30,950 nucleotides of DNA. Origin: a bacterium. GTDB lineage: Bacteria; SM23-31; JAUVVT01. Below are positions 1-5,925 of the stretch, piece after piece. The stretch is from positions 1-30,950 of the forward strand of contig JAUWXV010000014.1 in assembly GCA_030616165.1 (NCBI GenBank), read 5' to 3'. The number at the start of each line of letters is the position of its first letter. The first letter of the stretch is position 1. The notes under the pieces are model-generated. The model ran no database searches and was not told the origin of the DNA. It was given only the letters and a program-made list of their open reading frames with translations. Made by a program: the position numbers and the translations under genes.

Positions 1-610
1 TTTGTACTTTTGTCTTGTATTGAGGAATTGATATGAATCTTTCCTGCCAAACTTCGGATGTCTTCCTAATATTGTTTCGTAAATTTTTTAATTTATCAGG
101 TGTCTGAAGATTTAATGTACTAATTACAGCATTAACATCCACCTTCTGTTTTAGCTGAGTAAAATCAATTCCGGAACTTTTTTTGAGTTCTTCAGCTAAG
201 TTTTTCGCAATTTTATCAAATGTAGCAGGCCTGTCGGCTTTTTCCTGCATCCAGTCAGGAAGTTTTCCATCAGTCTCTCTGTTGGTTCTGCATCGCAAAT
301 TTTCAATTGTCATCTCTTCAATAATCCATCTGCCATATAACAATGCATCACCGTTAATATCAAACTTTGCCCTACCCGTTTCGAATAGGTTTTTCCATGT
401 GTCATTTGGGTCTGCAATCTGAATACGGTCCCACCCCGATTCTAATTTTAAAAAACTCAAACGAAAACCGTCAATTTCAACCTTTGCACCGACTCCTATC
501 GATAAAGCATACTCAATCTTTTTTTCATACCACTTATCTGTTAAAAAATAATATAATAATAGTATGAGAACGAAAATTATTAATAATAAAATTAAGCCCT
601 TTTTTCTCAA
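1..610 (-). CDS. TIGR03545-like protein, N-terminal part (runs off the left edge)
   Basis: An uninterrupted minus-strand frame of about 203 codons enters from the left edge, so only the N-terminal part is present. It begins with a short basic stretch and one hydrophobic segment (residues about 4-24), which fits a membrane anchor with the rest outside the cytoplasm. It then reads GAKVEIDGFRLSFLKLESGW and IQIADPNDTWKNLFETGRAK, the opening pattern I associate with TIGR03545, a family of unknown function with an AsmA-like start. The start is taken as TTG at 610-608: no ATG is near, GGAG lies about 9 bases upstream, and the gap to the preceding stop is only 2 bases, so the two genes are surely cotranscribed. 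TIGR03545 is known to travel with TIGR03546, as here. The family call is from memory of the motif pattern. Confidence 0.75.
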   Translation of the reverse strand, partial: MRKKGLILLLIIFVLILLLYYFLTDKWYEKKIEYALSIGVGAKVEIDGFRLSFLKLESGWDRIQIADPNDTWKNLFETGRAKFDINGDALLYGRWIIEEMTIENLRCRTNRETDGKLPDWMQEKADRPATFDKIAKNLAEELKKSSGIDFTQLKQKVDVNAVISTLNLQTPDKLKNLRNNIRKTSEVWQERFISIPQYKTKVQ

Positions 611-612
611 CT

Positions 613-1044
613 TTATTTCTCCAAATTTTTTCTATATTTAATTACCACAAAACGCGATAATATAAAAACCGGAATGGTAAAAACAATAGAAAATACTAAT
701 CCTCCCATAACGATTGTGTTGTTGAATTTTGTCAACGGAACAATAGGCAGATTATACAGAAGTGTCCAGAATCCTTTGAGCAAAGTTGCATCTACCAAAA
801 GAGCATATCCAATATTATGAAAAAGAGAATTAAACAAAATAGAAAGAAGCCAAAAAATTATTAATCCAATTAATGAAATAGAAATATTGACATTTAGCAG
901 CAATATCAGCATTATTATAAAAAGAGACAATAAATTGGATAGATGGAGAAATCCCAAGAACATACCAAGTATTAGACTCAAGGAGATTTGAGAAGGGGAT
1001 ACCTCATAACGTAAAATATTAAAAAGTTTATTAATTATTATCAT
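613..1044 (-). CDS. TIGR03546-like small membrane protein
   Basis: A 143-residue, very hydrophobic protein with about four membrane segments. The motifs EVSPSQISLSLILGMFLGF near the N-terminus, SLFHNIGYALL in the middle and the C-terminal LTKFNNTIVMGGLV match the family TIGR03546 as I know it (DUF2062-like membrane proteins of unknown function). The length is usual for the family. The ATG is preceded by GTGGAG with good spacing. It is the first gene of a two-gene operon with the TIGR03545-like gene immediately downstream, and a good sigma70-type promoter lies 37-66 bases upstream of the start. No biochemical role can be assigned from the sequence. It has no evident link to the polysaccharide genes and probably belongs to the ancestral chromosome left of the tRNA scar. 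Confidence 0.8.
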   Translation of the reverse strand: MIIINKLFNILRYEVSPSQISLSLILGMFLGFLHLSNLLSLFIIMLILLLNVNISISLIGLIIFWLLSILFNSLFHNIGYALLVDATLLKGFWTLLYNLPIVPLTKFNNTIVMGGLVFSIVFTIPVFILSRFVVIKYRKNLEK

Positions 1045-1080
1045 TTATATTCTCCACACTCTAATAAATACTCCTATGAT

Positions 1081-1110
1081 AATATAAATAATAACCTCAA
1101 TTATTGTCAA
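1081..1110 (-). promoter_or_regulatory. Predicted sigma70-type promoter of the TIGR03546/TIGR03545 pair
   Basis: On the minus strand a perfect -35 box TTGACA (1110-1105) is followed after 18 bases by TATATT (1086-1081), one mismatch from the consensus -10 box. Transcription would start near 1074, about 30 bases before the ATG at 1044, leaving room for the GGAG ribosome site. Prediction from sequence only. Confidence 0.5.
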
Positions 1111-1276
1111 TCTATTTTTATAATCTAAGAAAAATAGTAGTGACAACTTATATTTTTACTACCACCCAAATGACTACCCTAATTTGTCACATTATATCAC
1201 AATTTGGCAAAAAAATATCCCAACAACATAAAACCATTGAGCTATCTAATTATTTGTTTTTATTTATATTTTAACA

Positions 1277-1333
1277 GTGGGCGATACTGGATTTGAACCA
1301 GTGACCTCCTGCTTGTAAGACAGATGCTCCATG
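1277..1333 (-). pseudogene. 3' fragment of tRNA-Val (anticodon UAC), 5' half missing
   Basis: On the minus strand the sequence carries the 3' strand of a D stem (GAGC), an anticodon arm with loop CTTACAA (anticodon TAC, valine), a five-base variable loop, a perfect T arm (ACTGG, loop TTCAAAT, CCAGT), the acceptor 3' strand ATCGCCC and discriminator A. The matching 5' acceptor strand and the first half of the D arm should lie just beyond 1333 and are absent there; the sequence turns into AT-rich DNA. CCA is not encoded. The fragment cannot fold into a working tRNA. It may be an attachment-site remnant left by integration into a tRNA-Val gene, with the element on the higher-coordinate side, or simply a decayed gene copy. 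Confidence 0.8.
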
Positions 1334-1542
1334 ACTTAAAAAATTTATCTAAACTATTAGAAAACAACAATCATAACTGCATGGCCTCCACACTTTATAT
1401 TGATACAATAGACACCATTGCTTCCACAAATAGACACATTTTTTTTATTTATAATGATATAATTTCCCCAAAAAATGTTTTAAAAAGAGCAATTATTTTG
1501 TATATTATAAAAAATATTTGGAATAAACAAAGGAGAATCAAA

Positions 1543-2787
1543 ATGAAAATTAACCGCCGTCATTTTCTTACGTCAGCCATTGGCGTTGGCTTACTGTCAG
1601 GAGTTAATAGATGTCAGCCAATCGGAGAAAAAGTTGGGATAAGTGTTGAGGAATTGGATAGAGCTGTAGCCCAACCTGTACTGAAAACTAATTACTTTTC
1701 CTCACCTGTAAATATAGAATCCATCGAGTTATTGTACAATGGTCGGGACTACTTAGTCCGTTCAAGGTCTACGGATGGTGCAGTTGGGATTGCTGTTACA
1801 AACACCCGCGCTGGTTACTTATATCCAATTCTGAACCAATTAGTAATACCATTCTTCCTCGGTAAGGATGCTCGCAATCTTGATTCTCTTTTATTTGAAG
1901 TATATAGATATAGAAGTAATTACAAGCTTTCCGGGCTTGCACTGTGGTGTTGTGTTGCTTGGGTAGAATTCAGTTTGCTTGATCTTCTGGGGAAAATAGC
2001 GAAGAAACCAGTCGGAGAACTTATTGGAAACGTAATAAGAAGGGAGATTCCTGTTTACATAGCCAGCGGGCGGCGGGACACCACTTCAGAAGAGGAAGTT
2101 GAACTTCTGAAGAAGAGCATTGAAGAAACTGGAGTAAAAGCTGTGAAATTTAAAGTCGGGGGACGGATGAGTAACAACGCCGATGCGATGCCTGGCAGGA
2201 CTGAAAAACTTATTCCTCTTGCCCGTAAAGTACTCGGTGATGATATTGCAATTCACGCTGATTCCAACAGTTCCTATGATCCGCCAAAAGCTATCGAGGT
2301 CGGCAGAATGCTGGAAGATATCAATACGGTTTTTTTCGAGGAGCCCTGCCTATTTGACCATTTAGAAGACACTAAAAAGGTTGCCGATGCCCTTACAATC
2401 CCAATTGCATGGGGAGAACAGGAAACCAGCATTCGGCGCTTCAGGTGGATGATACAAAATAATGGTGTGCAGGTAGTACAACCTGATTTGCATTACAATG
2501 GTGGTTTTATACGTACAAGACGCATTGAAAGGATGGCGGCAGTTGCTGGGCTGCCCACTACTTTGCATATCTCAGGCGGTCTTGGCTATGTCGATATGTT
2601 GCATTTTGCATCGTGCACTCCTGATATCGGAAAGTACCAGGAGTATAAAGAAAACGTAACAGAAACCGGGAAATTGTATGAACCGCCATTGAGACTTAAA
2701 GATGGTGCGATAAATGTTCCATCAGGGCCAGGATTAGGGATTACACATATCAATGAGCTTCTGCGCAATGCGAAGAAGATAGTGTAA
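1543..2787 (+). CDS. Tat-signal enolase-superfamily protein (mandelate racemase/muconate lactonizing type)
   Basis: A 414-residue protein. The N-terminus MKINRRHFLTSAIGVGLLSG has a twin-arginine motif followed by a hydrophobic stretch, so Tat export is likely. The rest has the enolase-superfamily capping domain and barrel with the mandelate racemase set of active-site residues: K202 and K204 (KFK), metal ligands D240 (HADSN), E266 (FFEEP) and E292 (GEQE), and D315 and H342 as the probable Asp-His dyad. These enzymes abstract a proton next to a carboxylate, usually in sugar-acid dehydration or racemisation; the substrate here is unknown. The start at 1543 is chosen for its AGGAG site and Tat leader. 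The frame stays open back to 1324, but that part is AT-rich and overlaps the tRNA fragment. The gene stands alone, and the next gene is on the other strand. Exported members of this superfamily are unusual. Confidence 0.85.
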   Translation: MKINRRHFLTSAIGVGLLSGVNRCQPIGEKVGISVEELDRAVAQPVLKTNYFSSPVNIESIELLYNGRDYLVRSRSTDGAVGIAVTNTRAGYLYPILNQLVIPFFLGKDARNLDSLLFEVYRYRSNYKLSGLALWCCVAWVEFSLLDLLGKIAKKPVGELIGNVIRREIPVYIASGRRDTTSEEEVELLKKSIEETGVKAVKFKVGGRMSNNADAMPGRTEKLIPLARKVLGDDIAIHADSNSSYDPPKAIEVGRMLEDINTVFFEEPCLFDHLEDTKKVADALTIPIAWGEQETSIRRFRWMIQNNGVQVVQPDLHYNGGFIRTRRIERMAAVAGLPTTLHISGGLGYVDMLHFASCTPDIGKYQEYKENVTETGKLYEPPLRLKDGAINVPSGPGLGITHINELLRNAKKIV

Positions 2788-3131
2788 ATTTACTACCATC
2801 TTAAAAAATTATTGCATTATTAGTTATTAAATATTCAATTCTACAATATACTCCATTTGGGGAAATCCCGTTTATAATAATATGCTTATTTTGTCAAAAC
2901 TAATACTATTACAAACATTTAACACCAAAAGTGGCAAGAATTGGCAAGGTAGGGAAAAAATCCCTTAATAAAGTAAAATCTATACCTTAAGATTTAATGC
3001 AAAGTGTCTAAAATGTTTTGAAAACATACGGTAAAAATATTTCGGGACTTTTTAAGTATATTATTTATTGAGAACTTATTTTGGCAGGTCGTAAGTTTGC
3101 AGGTTAATAGCCTTCTATATTAAGGTTAGTG
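2788..3131. other. Gene-free stretch between convergent genes
   Basis: This 344-base AT-rich stretch separates the ends of two convergent genes. It holds no believable coding frame. Small structures are a perfect inverted repeat ATGTTTT-G-AAAACAT at 3013-3027, a short dyad AGGGA/TCCCT at 2951-2965 without a T tract, and two close copies of TGGCAAG at 2932-2938 and 2942-2948. I see no convincing intrinsic terminator for either gene. Confidence 0.6.
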
Positions 3132-4070
3132 CTATTGATTGAGCATCTCTAAGATTTTATGCTCGTTATCCTTTGATATATTCACGAATTGGACTCCTGC
3201 TGTTGTGCTCCCATCGAAATTGAGTCGAAGTACCTTAGATTCGGCCTTCCAGTTCTCCATTGGAGGCTGGTTGACTTCCAATAGGAATCTGAAAGTATCA
3301 CCCGGGATAATCCCCTTGGCAAGTTGAATTTGAGAAAGATATGCCCCGCCTAAACTTATGTTTTCAATAATACTATTACCTGGTTTATGAAGGTCAGGTT
3401 CATTCACGTGGTAGACCTTGACATTTGCTGGAATGTTGATTGTAATTCTGGGACATTTGCGTTTTTCGTGATCGGATACAGGGTAAGTAGTGTGACGAGA
3501 TTCAGGGATGTTCAGAAGTGAATTGACTCTTCTTGTCAGTTCAACCTTATCGAGAGCATCCTTCATGATACATTCATCGGCTCCCAATTTAAGAAGATTA
3601 TCGGTTTTGTCTGATTTTAAGAAGCATAGAATCTTAATATTTTTTAGTTCTTCTATTCTCTTGATGGACTTAACAACTTCGGCATCGGAGATGTCGGGAA
3701 GTTCTTCATCAATGAGAAGCAAATCAGGGGGTTTTTTCGAACTCAAAATGAGAGCATCACAGCCGAATGTAACCTTTTCTATCTTAATTCGTTCATCATC
3801 AGCAAAGGTTTTATGTACAAGGGACAGCAAAGCCTCGTCGGAAGTTGCAAGTAGTATTCTCTTCTTTTCGATGAGCATGTTGGCTTGGGAAATGTTGTAT
3901 TGCTTCATGAAAGCTACGAGGCTGTATCGGCTGATGTTACGTTTTCCAGTAATAGGATTCTTCTTGCCGTGCAAAATTCCTTTATCAAACATACGGGATA
4001 CAGTTGCTCTCGAGATACCAAGTAACTTCGATGCATCACCTGTGGAGAAAAAATCTCTTGAGGAGGTCAT
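3132..4070 (-). CDS. HTH-receiver-PilZ regulator, predicted c-di-GMP-responsive
   Basis: A 312-residue three-domain protein. Residues about 7-60 form a MerR/excisionase-type DNA-binding domain (ASKLLGISRATVSRMFDKG, then GKRNISRYSLVAFM). Residues about 70-187 have a receiver fold with phospho-acceptor candidate D121 (LLLIDEELPD) and conserved lysine K170, but the usual acidic pair after the first strand is T76-S77, so phosphorylation is doubtful. Residues about 202-311 form a PilZ domain with both c-di-GMP-binding motifs intact: R204xxxR208 and N237-x-S239-x-x-G242. It probably binds DNA under c-di-GMP control. AGGAAACAG precedes the ATG, and a strong promoter lies about 160 bases upstream. 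It is divergent from the polysaccharide export genes across a long intergenic region, which makes them plausible targets; that is inference. Confidence 0.85.
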   Translation of the reverse strand: MTSSRDFFSTGDASKLLGISRATVSRMFDKGILHGKKNPITGKRNISRYSLVAFMKQYNISQANMLIEKKRILLATSDEALLSLVHKTFADDERIKIEKVTFGCDALILSSKKPPDLLLIDEELPDISDAEVVKSIKRIEELKNIKILCFLKSDKTDNLLKLGADECIMKDALDKVELTRRVNSLLNIPESRHTTYPVSDHEKRKCPRITINIPANVKVYHVNEPDLHKPGNSIIENISLGGAYLSQIQLAKGIIPGDTFRFLLEVNQPPMENWKAESKVLRLNFDGSTTAGVQFVNISKDNEHKILEMLNQ

Positions 4071-4226
4071 ACATCTGTTTCCTTTCTTATGTTTGGTTAT
4101 TGCATATGTTGACTTTGAATGAAACTTAAAGAATAGCTTGTGAAATCTAAACTTAGGTTGCCAAGCAAGATAAATAAATGATGAGAATTTATATTTATAT
4201 CTGCAAATGAAAAATTAATTGAAATC

Positions 4227-4255
4227 AATATATATATATAATTGCAAATTGTCAA
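4227..4255 (-). promoter_or_regulatory. Predicted promoter of the HTH-receiver-PilZ regulator
   Basis: On the minus strand a perfect TTGACA (4255-4250) and TATATT (4232-4227) are separated by 17 bases, close to the ideal sigma70 arrangement. Transcription would start near 4220, leaving an untranslated leader of about 150 bases before the ATG at 4070. The motif TGCAAAT/TTGCAAAT occurs on both sides of the -10 region (about 4202 and 4242) and could be a binding site; that part is a guess. Confidence 0.5.
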
Positions 4256-4498
4256 GTTTTTTTTTATGAGTTTTTTTATTTTTTGAATTAGAGTTGAAAA
4301 AAATTTAAATTTAAATTTATATTAAGGAAAATTAATAGAAAACTGTCGCATATTCTCATAGTTAAAATGTTAACCCGTTTTTTGAAATATATGAAAACTC
4401 GTATGACCTTATTTCCCCTTTTATTCAAGGAAATTCCTGCGATGTTAACTACATTAATATCAACAATTAATAGATTTTATTACTCTCTAATAAACCCG

Positions 4499-4538
4499 GC
4501 AGGAGAAATGAATATAAATAAATTTATTGTTCTCCTGC
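4499..4538. promoter_or_regulatory. Perfect 9-bp dyad between divergent promoters, possible operator
   Basis: GCAGGAGAA at 4499-4507 is repeated in inverted form as TTCTCCTGC at 4530-4538. The arm centres are 31 bases apart, about three helical turns, and the space between holds a palindrome AATAAATTTATT. The GC-rich arms stand out in very AT-rich surroundings. No T tract follows, so a terminator is unlikely. It may be an operator for a dimeric regulator such as the adjacent HTH-PilZ protein. Confidence 0.4.
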
Positions 4539-4641
4539 AGATTTAATTTATTCTTAAAACAGGTTATAATCCTTTGATAGAATAATTCCTCGTCCTATTC
4601 AAACTTTTATTGCATATAAATTAAAAAAATTAATTTTTTCC

Positions 4642-4670
4642 TTGACTTTTTATTGTTCGATTATTATATT
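4642..4670 (+). promoter_or_regulatory. Predicted promoter toward the export genes
   Basis: TTGACT (4642-4647) and TATATT (4665-4670) with a 17-base spacer form a good sigma70-type promoter on the plus strand. It lies about 370 bases before the Wza-like start at 5044, so the transcript would have a long untranslated leader. Other promoters nearer the gene cannot be excluded in such AT-rich DNA. Confidence 0.4.
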
Positions 4671-5043
4671 AATTAAGAAGTATTCAAATCTGCATATCTG
4701 TATTTATTCAGGTCTTTATATTAAGATTATGTTTCTTGTGGATTTAGTTTTGTTTCGATGCCCGTATTGTAAATTCCTGAGATAATTTAGATATCTTTGT
4801 CATTTAAACGCTCCTATTCCTAATTATTGAAAATCTTCTTATTGTCCTAATTACTGACACATCTATTTAGATACATCACTTGATGGCAAGTAGTTTAAAA
4901 ATACGTCAAACAATTTGAAACAGGCAAAAAAAAATCTGTATTGGAATAATAGTTAAAAAATTTTTAATAATTTTTTAAATTAAACTAAATAGACATAATA
5001 GACAAAATAGTCATGGTTTTGAGATGTGAAGAAGGAGGAGAAA

Positions 5044-5739
5044 ATGAAATTTTTTCATAAAACAAGAATAGGACAATTAATGAGTTTAATGCTCGGGCTG
5101 TTTCTTTTCGTTGCAGTAATTGGCTGTGCTGGTAAACCTGCCGTAAAACAGGAAATAAGGTATATTCCCAGGGTTACTCTCGCCCCTGGAGACGTTATTG
5201 ATGTCAAGTTTTTTTACACCCCCGAACTAAACGAGACCCAGACAGTCCGCCCCGACGGGATGATTACACTTCAACTCGTTGGTGACATCAATGTGCAGGA
5301 AAAGACTATCGCTGGACTGGAGGAACACTTGATTGAACTTTACACGGTTCATCTCAAGAATCCTGAAATCTCTGTTATTCCGCGGTCGCTGTACAGCAAC
5401 AGGGTATTTGTTGAGGGCGAAGTTAACACACCAGGATATATTGATATGCCAGGCAGATTGACAGCGATGGAAGCCGTCATTAGAGCTGGCGGATTCGATT
5501 TACGAACCGCAAAGTTGAAAAATGTGGTGGTTATTCGGCACAAAAATGGCATACGTTCCGTCTATAAACTTAATCTCAAAAACGCCCTGAATGGCAAGGA
5601 GATACAGCCGTTTTATCTCGAACAGTTCGATATCATATACGTGCCGCGAACCAGAATTGCCAATGTCAATCAATGGGTAGATCAATATATCAGTAATTTA
5701 ATACCTAGAATTGGGCTTATTACCATACCTTTACGTTAG
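5044..5739 (+). CDS. Wza-type polysaccharide export lipoprotein
   Basis: A 231-residue outer-membrane lipoprotein expected to form the export channel. Residues 1-27 are a lipoprotein signal peptide ending in the lipobox VIGC, so C28 would be lipidated. Residues about 44-115 are a Poly_export domain (LAPGDVIDVKFFYTPELNE, VRPDGMITLQLVGDI), and about 120-200 are one SLBB domain (VFVEGEVNTPGYIDMPGRL, VIRAGGF). The C-terminal stretch (NVNQWVDQYISNLI) could be the amphipathic helix that crosses the outer membrane. It is shorter than E. coli Wza, with fewer SLBB repeats, as in many single-SLBB exporters. ATG 5044 is preferred over GTG 5026 because AAGGAGGAG sits 5 bases before it and lies inside the longer frame. 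It heads the export block and precedes its chain-length partner. Confidence 0.92.
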   Translation: MKFFHKTRIGQLMSLMLGLFLFVAVIGCAGKPAVKQEIRYIPRVTLAPGDVIDVKFFYTPELNETQTVRPDGMITLQLVGDINVQEKTIAGLEEHLIELYTVHLKNPEISVIPRSLYSNRVFVEGEVNTPGYIDMPGRLTAMEAVIRAGGFDLRTAKLKNVVVIRHKNGIRSVYKLNLKNALNGKEIQPFYLEQFDIIYVPRTRIANVNQWVDQYISNLIPRIGLITIPLR

Positions 5740-5783
5740 GGTGTAATTTAGTATTAATAATAAACTTACAATTTTATTAAGGT

Positions 5784-5828
5784 GGTAATAAGAGGATGAA
5801 AAGGGGGTGAAAAGTGGGTAATAAGAGG
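5784..5828 (+). repeat. Purine-rich 12-base direct repeat between export and chain-length genes
   Basis: GGTAATAAGAGG occurs at 5784-5795 and again, perfectly, at 5817-5828, 33 bases apart, separated by related purine-rich DNA containing GATGAAAA and GGTGAAAA. It lies in the 186-base gap between the Wza-like and Wzz-like genes. It could bind a regulator or affect translation coupling; nothing further can be said. Confidence 0.45.
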
Positions 5829-5925
5829 GTAAAATAGTGTTATAGTGATTTTATCTTTAATTAATAACTACATCTTAGTTTTTGATTAACAATAAAATGT
5901 TAATTTTAGTATAGGAGAAAACATA

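Larger units (their letters stand above)
4071..5043. other. Long AT-rich divergent regulatory region
   Basis: About 970 bases lie between the divergent start codons of the PilZ regulator and the Wza-like gene, with no coding frame I would defend. The region is extremely AT-rich, with long A and T tracts (for example 4255-4320 and 4925-4990) suggesting intrinsic curvature or binding by nucleoid proteins. It contains a promoter toward each gene and a perfect 9-bp dyad at 4499-4538. The plus-strand promoter would give a leader of about 370 bases before the Wza-like start. I did not find a JUMPstart/ops element. Confidence 0.65.

Noticed and set aside
183-567. Two overlapping plus-strand frames of 79 and 66 codons
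   Set aside because: They lie opposite the well-supported minus-strand TIGR03545-like frame, have no ribosome site and show no family pattern.
1324-1542. N-terminal extension of the enolase-superfamily gene back to ATG 1324
   Set aside because: It overlaps the tRNA fragment, is of AT-rich non-coding character, and a Tat leader with AGGAG marks the start at 1543.
3508-4122. A 204-codon plus-strand frame
   Set aside because: It is antisense to the HTH-receiver-PilZ gene, whose three domains are clear.
4501-4549. A 12-codon leader peptide frame after AGGAGAA at the dyad
   Set aside because: The ribosome site is only 2 bases from the ATG, the frame lies upstream of the predicted promoter, and nothing else supports it.
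4878-4895. ops/JUMPstart-like element (GATGGCAAGTAG)
   Set aside because: It matches the GGCGGTAG core too poorly, and no longer JUMPstart pattern surrounds it.
5026-5043. GTG 5026 as start of the Wza-like gene
   Set aside because: The extra codons contain the AAGGAGGAG ribosome site of the ATG at 5044, and the signal peptide begins properly there.
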